Virus record (IMG/VR): IMGVR_UViG_3300046004_001145
Span: 1 to 29,830 of that record
Length of the DNA: 29,830 nt
Reading direction: 5' to 3' (one strand)
DNA from: a virus
The notes below the pieces were generated by a model, which was not told the origin of the DNA, did not search any database, and saw only the letters and a program-made list of their open reading frames with translations. Positions 8,393 to 15,200 of the stretch are shown piece by piece. Position 1 is the stretch's first letter, and each line of letters starts with the position of its first letter. The position numbers and the translations under genes are program-made.

Positions 8393-9282
8393 TATGTGGT
8401 GACTCCTCGGGCGCGACGCTGCCGGTCACTCCGTCGCGCCTGCCGCTGCTGGGCCTTGGCCGAGGCAATCTCTTCTTCAAACCCCGGCGCGCGCAGATTC
8501 ATTCCCGCGAGGCTGACCAGTTCATCGGACGCCACCGCCAGAAACGAATGGCGGCAGTTATAGCCGCCGCCGGTCAGGAAGGCATTCGGCAACTGGCCGT
8601 TGTCCATGGCTTCAATCTCGCGGCGTGTATAGACCTTGCCCACGCGGTCGAGGCACCATGTCCGCGTTCGGCCGTCGACGGGGCCGGTATACAGGAAGGC
8701 CTGCTCCGGCCCGAGTGGCTCCGTGGCAATCGCTTCCACCTGCCGCCCCATGATGGACACCTGCGTGTCGAACAGCGTCTGCACCTGGCCGAGTTCCTTG
8801 CTCATCACCTCGGCCAGCGTATCGAGAATGCGCGGGCTGGGCGTCGTCGTCAAAATGAACTGCGACACGGCGCGCATCAGGGCCGTTGTCACGTCTTCGG
8901 CGGTCCCGAGCAGGTTGCTCTCTGACAGCACCGCCAAGGCCCGCAAGCGTGCGGCGCTGGGGCGCACGAGCTTGGCGGCCCCACGGGCCAGACGAGTCCG
9001 CATGACCTCAGCCGCCATCGCTTCAATGGCCGTATTAGAGGCCTCGGTGGCGAAGTCGTCGAACCCGGCGTCCGTCAGCGCTTGCCGAATCTGCCGCCGC
9101 AGGGCGATGCCGCGTGCGGCCTGCACGGTGGCCGTGCGGTCACCGGCAATGGCGCGCGCCAGAATCGGTTTCAGCGCCGCGTCAGCCTTCCGCATGATGT
9201 CGGCCAGGCTCTGCGCGAAGCCAGCCGAGAGGCGCTCAGCCCGCGCGGCGATGCTGACTCCCGCGCTTTCAGGCGTTGCCAT
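8392..9282 (-). CDS. MuF-type head morphogenesis (minor head) protein
   Basis: A 296-aa protein starting MATPESAGVSIAARAERL. The first two thirds are helical and Ala-rich. The C-terminal part has GPVDGRTRTWCLDRVGKVY then MDNGQL and GGGYNCRHSFLAV, the Cys/His-containing core of the MuF/SPP1 gp7 minor head family. Such proteins bind the portal and are needed for infectious heads. The gene follows the portal with a 14-base overlap, the usual order. No C-terminal toxin domain is fused here, unlike many MuF proteins. Confidence 0.85.
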   Translation of the reverse strand: MATPESAGVSIAARAERLSAGFAQSLADIMRKADAALKPILARAIAGDRTATVQAARGIALRRQIRQALTDAGFDDFATEASNTAIEAMAAEVMRTRLARGAAKLVRPSAARLRALAVLSESNLLGTAEDVTTALMRAVSQFILTTTPSPRILDTLAEVMSKELGQVQTLFDTQVSIMGRQVEAIATEPLGPEQAFLYTGPVDGRTRTWCLDRVGKVYTRREIEAMDNGQLPNAFLTGGGYNCRHSFLAVASDELVSLAGMNLRAPGFEEEIASAKAQQRQARRSDRQRRARGVTT

Positions 9283-10876
9283 CGGGCGGCGTCATCTCCT
9301 CGTCGTCTTCGTCCTCGATGTCGGTGTCTTGCGTGTCGAGCCGCGCCGTCAGCGCCGTCATGGCGGCAGTGCGACGCTGCGCGGGTGTCTCCACGGGCGT
9401 GGCCGTGATGTCGTCATCAATCTGCTGGAGCGTGTCCATATGGACGTCTGGCAGCACCGCCCGGGCGGCGCGCTTGCGGATTTCGCCGGTGGCCGTCTGG
9501 CCGAGGTCCAGCGCCATGGCATCGGCAAACTGCTTGATGACCTTTTCCAGATTCAGCGTGTCGAACTGGTCAGGCCAGCGGATGGTCAGTTCGTCGGCCG
9601 CTTCCCACCGGTCAGCTGCGTCACCGTAGGCGGCACGATAGACCAGCCGAGTCACAAACTCGTCTACGCGCTGGAGTTCGTCCGCGAATCCGGCCAACTG
9701 CTGGTTGAGGTCTTCGCGTTTGATTTGCCGAGAGTCCGCAGACTCAGCCCCGCGTCCGTCCGACTCCCACGGCAGCACGCTCAGCCGGTAAATCGTGCGC
9801 TGGAGCCGGTCCATGTGGTCGTGGTAGGACTGGACGTTCGTATTGTCCGGCGACAGCATCTGCGCCGAGTTCGTCGTGAACAGGATATTGCCCGTGCCAG
9901 ACTGCTGGCCGATGAGTTCCTGCTCCTTCTGCACCCCGCCAGGCGTCTCGCCAATCGGCACGTTCAGGATTGAGAACGTCTGCTTGCGGAGCAGTTCGCG
10001 CGTCTCGCTGATGAGGTTGTAGAGGTCGATGTAGAGTTGCGGGTCACCCAGCACCGAGCGCCCCACAAACGGCGTCAGCGCGCGGCGGCGGGCATACATC
10101 ACAAACGCAGGCACCACGCCGAAGTCGTGCGTGCCAGAGGCAATCTCCTTGCCCGACCGGTTCAGCAGTTTCCAGCCTTCGGCGTCCACTACGCGCACTC
10201 GGACGTCCACGCTGTAGGCCGTCGAGGTCTTCGCGTAGCTTTCTCGCGGCACGGCTTCCAGAAACTTGACGCTCACCAACCGGTTGTTATCGTCCACCAG
10301 CCAGTCAATGACGTCGATGGGCGTATACCAGCGCACATACGCGCGGCGCGGGTCATCCGGCTGCACGTCGACGTAGCCCCAGAGATGGCCAAACGCGGCG
10401 CACGGCCCCCACGCCTCTTTGAGCAGGTCGTTCCAGTTCGTGCCGTTGCCGTCCGCGTCATTCCAGAACAGCTCAATGGGGCGCTGCACGGCCACCGTCG
10501 GCGCGTTCGGCCCGAAAGACCGCTGCGGTTTATTGCGGAACAGTGCCCCGCTCAGTTGCTCAATGAGCGTCGACGCGATGTTCTCGTAACGCGCCAGCTT
10601 GCGCCGTTCCTTAAGTTTCGGGGACGGCTTCGACGGGTTGGCGTTGACCTCAAACCGCAGGAGCTGCCCGCCGTCGCCAAACACCGGCGAGGAGTGGTCG
10701 AGCCACTCGCGCGGATGGGCAATCAGGTAGGGCTTGGTGTCGTCGAGAAAGCCCCCCGCGCCTTCGTAGACGTCGAGGAGTTTGACCCAGACGTCGCGCC
10801 ACCGCAGGTAGAGCGGATGCACGACACCGATAACAGAGGACGGCGCACCAAGCGGCGCTGATGCTGGGATAGCCAC
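9269..10876 (-). CDS. Portal protein (DUF4055-like)
   Basis: Residues such as HPLYLRWRDVWVKLLDVYEG, ENIASTLIEQLSGALFRNKP and GVVPAFVMYARRRALTPFVG, followed by IDLYNLISETRELLRKQTF, give the pattern of DUF4055-type portal proteins, the dodecameric ring through which DNA is packaged. The end is strongly acidic (DTDIEDEDDEE). The start is uncertain: the frame is open from a TTG at 10918, but that codon lies inside a hairpin, so I prefer the GTG at 10876 (MAIPASAPLG). No good ribosome site is seen for either. The gene precedes the MuF gene and follows the XRE regulator. Confidence 0.8.
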   Translation of the reverse strand: MAIPASAPLGAPSSVIGVVHPLYLRWRDVWVKLLDVYEGAGGFLDDTKPYLIAHPREWLDHSSPVFGDGGQLLRFEVNANPSKPSPKLKERRKLARYENIASTLIEQLSGALFRNKPQRSFGPNAPTVAVQRPIELFWNDADGNGTNWNDLLKEAWGPCAAFGHLWGYVDVQPDDPRRAYVRWYTPIDVIDWLVDDNNRLVSVKFLEAVPRESYAKTSTAYSVDVRVRVVDAEGWKLLNRSGKEIASGTHDFGVVPAFVMYARRRALTPFVGRSVLGDPQLYIDLYNLISETRELLRKQTFSILNVPIGETPGGVQKEQELIGQQSGTGNILFTTNSAQMLSPDNTNVQSYHDHMDRLQRTIYRLSVLPWESDGRGAESADSRQIKREDLNQQLAGFADELQRVDEFVTRLVYRAAYGDAADRWEAADELTIRWPDQFDTLNLEKVIKQFADAMALDLGQTATGEIRKRAARAVLPDVHMDTLQQIDDDITATPVETPAQRRTAAMTALTARLDTQDTDIEDEDDEEMTPPDGNA

Positions 10877-10912
10877 GGGTTCATTGTGCGTGGCGCAGTG
10901 GCCAGAATCAAG

Positions 10913-10939
10913 GCGCAACCCCTAGATTATGGGTTGCGC
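10913..10939. promoter_or_regulatory. Perfect 9-bp inverted repeat GCGCAACCC across the XRE stop codon
   Basis: GCGCAACCC and GGGTTGCGC flank a 9-base AT-rich loop that contains the stop codon of the XRE regulator gene. There is no U-tract after it, so it is not a simple terminator. It could be an attenuator before the portal gene or an operator; its GCGCAAC half-site also occurs in the 20-bp-spaced repeats at 21149-21196. Confidence 0.5.
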
Positions 10940-11163
10940 GGCGTCAATGTGACCACAAACTGACAGCCTAGCCCTTCTGCAATCTGCACCAGCACCGACA
11001 GGCGCGTGTTTTTGAGGGTCATGACGCGCCCGACTGTGTTCTCGCAGACCCCGGCCAACGCGGCCACTTGCGCGTAGGACATCCGTCGTTCGCGGATGAT
11101 GGCGTCAATCTGCGAGGCAATCGACTCGCAGACTTCTTCCGTGGCGCGCTGCATCAGTGGCAT
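10927..11163 (-). CDS. XRE-family HTH transcriptional regulator
   Basis: A 78-aa protein. Residues about 29-65 carry the helix-turn-helix MSYAQVAALAGVCENTVGRVM followed by the third and fourth helices (SVLVQIAEGLGCQFVVTL). This is the compact Cro/C1-type fold that binds DNA as a dimer. The start may be the ATG at 11163 (GAGG about 10 bases upstream) or at 11154, which overlaps the methyltransferase stop as TGATG. It likely represses a phage promoter or the methyltransferase cassette, in the manner of controller proteins. The inverted repeat at its 3' end is a candidate binding site. Confidence 0.8.
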   Translation of the reverse strand: MPLMQRATEEVCESIASQIDAIIRERRMSYAQVAALAGVCENTVGRVMTLKNTRLSVLVQIAEGLGCQFVVTLTPRNP

Positions 11164-12497
11164 GGTGTAGTGGCCTCATTTGGCCAGAGGGTCGGTTGTG
11201 CGGGCGGGTCGTTTTGCGTGGGCGTCGTGCCATCAATCCGCGCCTGCGCCAGCGCGGCATATCCGGCGTCCTGTTCAATGCCGAGAAACCGAATCCGTTC
11301 GAGCTTCGCGGCGACGCCAGTGGAGCCGCTGCCAGCAAATGGGTCAAGCACCAGCCCTCCCGGTGGCGTCACCAGCCGCACCAGATGCCGCATCAGCGCG
11401 ATCGGTTTCACGGTCGGGTGGTGATTCCGCCCGGCCGCAGTGCGCCCGGCTCCGGCCCTTGGATTGTCCATCCCTGCGCTTCCGGCCGCGCGGCCGACGC
11501 GATCCTCGGCAGAGACTTCCGGAGCGTCGTCCGACAGGCCGAACTCGCGATCGGCCCTGCTCGCCTTTGCACAGTAGAAAAACCGCGCCGCGCTCTCAGA
11601 TGTTCCCGAATCTGACTGCGGGAACATCGCCGTCACAGCCTCGCTGCCGTCGTGGATCAGATTGGCGGGCCAGCGGTTGCCATCGACGCGCCCTGCGTCG
11701 ATGTTGATCCCACCAGTCCCATACGCAAGCACGGTCTCGGCCACCGTCCCGACGATCGGCTTCCGCGCCAGCACTGCCGGTTCGTGTGCGGGCTTCAGCG
11801 CCGTCCCCCATCCGGCCCACTGGCGAGCCTCGTCGGTCGCAGGGGCTGTCAGGTCATATACTCCCGTTGGAGTGCCTCCACCGTAATTCACTACGCCTTC
11901 CTTGCGATCCAGTCGCCAGTTTTGCCCGACCACCTCGCGCGCGGCTTCGTTCATGCTCTCAAACGGAAGCCCAAATGCGTCCTTGATCGTATTAAATTGA
12001 TCGACCGTAGGAAGATTAAATCCAAGCTCCCAATTAGCTACACACCCAGTAAGCCCGCCAGATCGACTTGGAAATAATGCAGCGACTGCCTTCTGCGTGA
12101 TACCACGAGATTCTCTCCAAGCGCGGAACCACGGCCCAAACCATGCAATCTGCGATCCGCCCCGTCGGTCAATTGCCTTACTGATATCCAGCGATTTCGG
12201 GAACCCTGAACCATACAGCCACAACACCTGGTCGCGGATCTGGAAGCCCACATCCTCGACCGCGCACGCCAGCCGGTGATACGTGCGGCTCCCGCCGAAG
12301 GCGATCAGGTGCCCGCCCGGTTTCAGCACGCGCAGGCACTCGCGCCAGACGGTCACATCGTAGGCAATGCCGGATGAATCCCACGCCTTGCCCATGAAGC
12401 CCAGCTCATAGGGCGGGTCGCAGATTACCGCGTCCACTGATGCGTCTGCAATGCCGCGCAGCACCTCCCGGCAATCGCCGTGCGTCACTGACCACAT
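11154..12497 (-). CDS. Beta-class DNA methyltransferase with internal HTH-like insertion
   Basis: A 447-aa protein from the ATG at 12497 (MWSVTHGDCR); GTG codons at 12503 and 12506 are alternatives. The catalytic DPPY is at residues 27-30 and the SAM-binding DPFAGSGSTG lies near the C-terminus. This motif order (IV before I) marks a beta-class amino-methyltransferase making N6-adenine or N4-cytosine. Between them, residues about 118-180 contain WRESRGITQKAVAALFPSRS and VANWELGFNLPTVDQF, which read like an XRE helix-turn-helix. The DNA coding this part (about 11950-12145) is clearly richer in A+T than its surroundings, suggesting insertion. No restriction enzyme gene is adjacent, so it is probably an orphan that protects or marks phage DNA. 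Confidence 0.85.
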   Translation of the reverse strand: MWSVTHGDCREVLRGIADASVDAVICDPPYELGFMGKAWDSSGIAYDVTVWRECLRVLKPGGHLIAFGGSRTYHRLACAVEDVGFQIRDQVLWLYGSGFPKSLDISKAIDRRGGSQIAWFGPWFRAWRESRGITQKAVAALFPSRSGGLTGCVANWELGFNLPTVDQFNTIKDAFGLPFESMNEAAREVVGQNWRLDRKEGVVNYGGGTPTGVYDLTAPATDEARQWAGWGTALKPAHEPAVLARKPIVGTVAETVLAYGTGGINIDAGRVDGNRWPANLIHDGSEAVTAMFPQSDSGTSESAARFFYCAKASRADREFGLSDDAPEVSAEDRVGRAAGSAGMDNPRAGAGRTAAGRNHHPTVKPIALMRHLVRLVTPPGGLVLDPFAGSGSTGVAAKLERIRFLGIEQDAGYAALAQARIDGTTPTQNDPPAQPTLWPNEATTPCH

Positions 12498-12499
12498 AC

Positions 12500-12790
12500 T
12501 CACCACTTCACACGGTTAGACCAGTACGCCGCGCTCATTTTCCCTTTGGCGATGTTCTCGGCATGGCGCGCGCGGAAGGCCTCACGACGCTCACGGTCTG
12601 CGGCCGACTCGCCTTCGCGGCGCGGTGACCCTTTCACGCCCTGTTGGCCGAAGCGGATCGTTTTGACCTCGCCGTCTTCCTTGGCCACCACCACGTGAGA
12701 CTTCGTCGGATGCGACGGCGTGCGCTTCGGCTGGTTGTAGTCTTCCAGCCCCAATCGGGTCAGGCGCGGGTCTTTCGCTTTCTTGGCCAT
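12500..12790 (-). CDS. Conserved phage protein of unknown function
   Basis: A 96-aa basic protein from the ATG at 12790 (MAKKAKDPRLTRLG) with GAGGTG upstream. It contains NQPKRTPSHPTKSHVVVAKE, KTIRFGQQGVKGSP and ends in ENIAKGKMSAAYWSNRVKW. I recognise this arrangement as a widespread phage protein often found near structural genes, but know no function. It is soluble, highly charged and without cysteine motifs. It ends two bases before the methyltransferase start and follows a membrane protein gene. Confidence 0.7.
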   Translation of the reverse strand: MAKKAKDPRLTRLGLEDYNQPKRTPSHPTKSHVVVAKEDGEVKTIRFGQQGVKGSPRREGESAADRERREAFRARHAENIAKGKMSAAYWSNRVKW

Positions 12791-12794
12791 TGGT

Positions 12795-13019
12795 TCACCT
12801 CTGCGTCGTGGTCGTGCGTTGAAACGGCACCACGTTGTCTGGCACGTGGCGTGTGGCCCAGTAGGTCTGCAAGACAATCCCCGCGTTCATGCCGTAGAAC
12901 GTGGCCACCGCCCACGCCCACCACGGCCCGAGGCCCAGCCCGACAATAAAGCCGACGCCGAGCGCCAGATAGGCGGCCATCTGCGCCAGCACGGCCCAGC
13001 CGCTGCGCCTCACAGCCAT
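12795..13019 (-). CDS. Small two-helix membrane protein
   Basis: A 74-aa protein from the ATG at 13019 (MAVRRSGWAVLAQM). Two hydrophobic helices are seen at about residues 8-32 and 33-53, with the basic start suggesting the N-terminus stays inside. It overlaps the large terminase 3' end by ten bases. Size and topology would allow a holin, but no lysin gene is nearby, so this remains open. Confidence 0.6.
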   Translation of the reverse strand: MAVRRSGWAVLAQMAAYLALGVGFIVGLGLGPWWAWAVATFYGMNAGIVLQTYWATRHVPDNVVPFQRTTTTQR

Positions 13020-14281
13020 GACACGTGCCCCATGCCCACGCCGCCACGGGCCACGGGAGGCCATGCCTGGTGAATCCAGTAGCCGAGCGCGTCTGAGATG
13101 TGGGTCAGCATGGGGTTGCTCCGCTTGTCAAGGTCACCCGCGTCAGTATAAACCACTTGCTCTAGGTCGCTGATGAGATGCTCGCAGGACGGGTCCACCG
13201 TCAGCCGTGCCGCCCCGCTGGCCGTCTGGCACCGCGCGTTGACGGCCTCCACGCGGTCTTTCACGTGCGGGGCCACCTTGGGAATGTAGAAGCTGCCCCC
13301 GCCGAAGACCTCACGCAGCACCGCATGGTCAGACGGGCCAGTCGTCTTCCCTGCCCGTCCCGCCGGATCGCCGTAGACCTGCACGGCCCCGCGGTAGCCC
13401 GCCTCGGCCAGCAGGTCACGCGCACGGGACGCCGCCGCGCGGGTCGCCTCGCCCCCGGCACTCGTAATCCAGACTTCTCTCCAGACGCGGGCCTCGTCAC
13501 CGATGCGCTGGCAGATGAGCGCGGTGGCAGGCTGGATGTTGAAGTCGAACGTGACCGCCACGGGTGCCCCAGGCTCCAGCGTGACTGGGCGCACGTGCTG
13601 GCCCCGCACGAAGGCATAGTAGGCGCGGCCAGACAGCGCCTCAAACGAGGCTTCGAACTCCTGCCGGAACGCGCGCGCGTCCATCTGCTGGCGCATCTCT
13701 TCAAGCAATTCGCGCGGGATGTGCGGCGCATCGGCCGTGCGGAACTGCCACGAGGCCCAGCTGGCCCACCGCTGGTCGGTGGACTGGCCCCGCGCGTAGA
13801 GCTGGTAGAGATGGTTGAAGTGCTTCGGCGTGCCCGTAAACAGCGCCGTGCCGCGCGTGGTCAGCAGCATGGGCTGCACCACCTCTTCCCAGATGGCCAG
13901 CCCGTCGCGCCAGTCTTGGAACTCGTCCATGATGGCCTTCCGCAAGCCCCTGCCACGCAACCGGTCGGGATGCTCGGCCGACTTGCACGCCACGCGGCAG
14001 CCCCAGTGCGTCCACAGTTCCATACGCGATTCGTTCGGGTCACGCGCCAACCAGTGCCGCGGCACAATGGCCCGTAGCGGCTCCCACATGAGGTCACGCG
14101 CCATGTCGTAGGTGGGCGCGATATACCAGAGGGTGCCCGGTGTGCCCATCTCGCGGAGCGTCTCAGCCTTGCACAGTTCCGTCTTGCCCCAACGTCGGCC
14201 GCTGACCAGCACGCGGTAAGCGGCGTCGGAGTCGAAGACCTGCGCCTGCCCCGGATGCAGGCTGAGGTCAGCCGTCGCCAC
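13010..14281 (-). CDS. terL: Terminase large subunit
   Basis: A 423-aa packaging motor. The Walker A-like GRRWGKT is at residues 28-34 from the GTG at 14281, and the Walker B with catalytic Glu (MDEF) at 118-121. A C-terminal RNase H-type nuclease domain is indicated by VTFDFN (about 243-248) and VYGDPAG (about 303-308), giving two metal-binding Asp residues. The frame is open further upstream to 14572, but that part reads as a shadow of the small terminase gene, so I place the start near 14281 with a 14-base overlap. It cuts and pumps DNA into the head together with the small subunit. Confidence 0.9.
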   Translation of the reverse strand: MATADLSLHPGQAQVFDSDAAYRVLVSGRRWGKTELCKAETLREMGTPGTLWYIAPTYDMARDLMWEPLRAIVPRHWLARDPNESRMELWTHWGCRVACKSAEHPDRLRGRGLRKAIMDEFQDWRDGLAIWEEVVQPMLLTTRGTALFTGTPKHFNHLYQLYARGQSTDQRWASWASWQFRTADAPHIPRELLEEMRQQMDARAFRQEFEASFEALSGRAYYAFVRGQHVRPVTLEPGAPVAVTFDFNIQPATALICQRIGDEARVWREVWITSAGGEATRAAASRARDLLAEAGYRGAVQVYGDPAGRAGKTTGPSDHAVLREVFGGGSFYIPKVAPHVKDRVEAVNARCQTASGAARLTVDPSCEHLISDLEQVVYTDAGDLDKRSNPMLTHISDALGYWIHQAWPPVARGGVGMGHVSWL

Positions 14282-14723
14282 GGTCAATGCGGAGCGTGAA
14301 GACTGGCGCGTCTCCGAGGATTTCCTGCTTGTCCGGGGCGTCAAGGCCCAGATACTTGGCGCGGCGCTCCTGCACGCGCAGCAGCGTGGCAATCGCGGCC
14401 GTATCGCCCTCAGCCGCCTTCGGCCATAGCGCGGAGACGTAGTCGTCCAGCCGCCGCAGTTCAAGGTCGCGCACGGCTTCGGCGTCCTCCGCGGTGATGG
14501 TGCGGAGGGCCGAGAGTTCCGCTTGCACGTCGGCATACGCCACTTCGACCGAGACACCGAGCCGTTTGCCAATCTGCCGATACGTCAGCCCTTCGCGCCG
14601 CAAGCTCAGAGCCTGCGCGCGGCGCTCGACAATCTGCGTCTCCTCGGCCGTGTGCGGCGGGCGGCGCTTGTCGCTTTTCGTTTTCGCCTTGCGATACGGC
14701 GCGATGGGCTTGGTCACCGGCAT
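14268..14723 (-). CDS. terS: Terminase small subunit-like protein
   Basis: A 151-aa protein. Residues about 38-62 form a helix-turn-helix (SLRREGLTYRQIGKRLGVS) for binding the packaging site, followed by helical segments (LELRRLDDYVSALWP and ATLLRVQERRAKYLGLDAP) typical of the oligomer-forming core of phage small terminases. It sits immediately upstream of the large terminase and overlaps it. The role in recognising viral DNA is inferred from this pairing. Confidence 0.8.
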   Translation of the reverse strand: MPVTKPIAPYRKAKTKSDKRRPPHTAEETQIVERRAQALSLRREGLTYRQIGKRLGVSVEVAYADVQAELSALRTITAEDAEAVRDLELRRLDDYVSALWPKAAEGDTAAIATLLRVQERRAKYLGLDAPDKQEILGDAPVFTLRIDRGDG

Positions 14724-14728
14724 GCGGT

Positions 14729-14932
14729 CTACTCGGCGGGGGCCGTCTCCGTCTCCACCACCGTCTCGGTGGCGTCATCCATCGTGTAGGTCTTGGCCGG
14801 GTCCAGCCCCGCCTCACGTAGCGCGGTGTCGAAGGCGTGCTTTGTCTGCGCGGCCAGCACTTCCAGCTTCATCTGGGCGTTCTGATGCTGCACGACCGCC
14901 GCCTTGAGTTTCCAGTAATTCGTGACGCGCAT
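14729..14932 (-). CDS. Small helical protein of unknown function
   Basis: A 67-aa protein starting MRVTNYWKLKAAVVQHQNAQ. Its first 45 residues are strongly helical, possibly a coiled coil, and the end is acidic and Thr-rich. The ATG overlaps the upstream stop as TAATG, indicating coupled translation. It lies between the fibre module and the terminase genes. No known family is recognised. Confidence 0.65.
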   Translation of the reverse strand: MRVTNYWKLKAAVVQHQNAQMKLEVLAAQTKHAFDTALREAGLDPAKTYTMDDATETVVETETAPAE

Positions 14933-15189
14933 TATTCCTCCACGTCCGGCGGGGCAGGCGGGGCCACGGGCAGGGCCACCGGGATGCCCGTCTGGGCCTC
15001 AATCATGGGCAACATCTGGTTCACGTAGGCCAGCACGTTGGCGACCACCGCCGGGTCGTCGACCGTGTAGCCACGGCTGCCCACGACGCCCAGCACGTCG
15101 TCTTCAATGTTGATGGTGTAGTTCAGAACCGTCGTGCCATCCAGCCGAAACTGGGCCGCGGCCTGGAGCAAGGTGCCTGTGAGTGCCAT
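14932..15189 (-). CDS. Small hypothetical protein, probably virion-associated
   Basis: An 85-aa protein starting MALTGTLLQAAAQFRLDGTT and ending in a Pro- and Ala-rich tail (PVALPVAPPAPPDVEE). Its ribosome site and start (GGAGAG then CCCATGGCA) resemble those of the capsid and tail tube genes, which suggests a well-expressed product. It begins 11 bases after the tail fibre stop, so it may be a fibre-linked component. Function unknown. Confidence 0.65.
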   Translation of the reverse strand: MALTGTLLQAAAQFRLDGTTVLNYTINIEDDVLGVVGSRGYTVDDPAVVANVLAYVNQMLPMIEAQTGIPVALPVAPPAPPDVEE

Positions 15190-15200
15190 GGGTCTCTCCG

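Noticed and set aside
8010-8480. Minus-strand 156-codon frame across the virion morphogenesis genes
   Set aside because: Its sequence is Arg/His-rich and lacks family motifs, while the two other frames here carry recognisable morphogenesis motifs.
14282-14572. N-terminal extension of the large terminase
   Set aside because: The extra residues are Arg/Ser/Pro-rich shadow sequence of the small terminase gene; the Walker A motif lies at a normal distance from a start at 14281.
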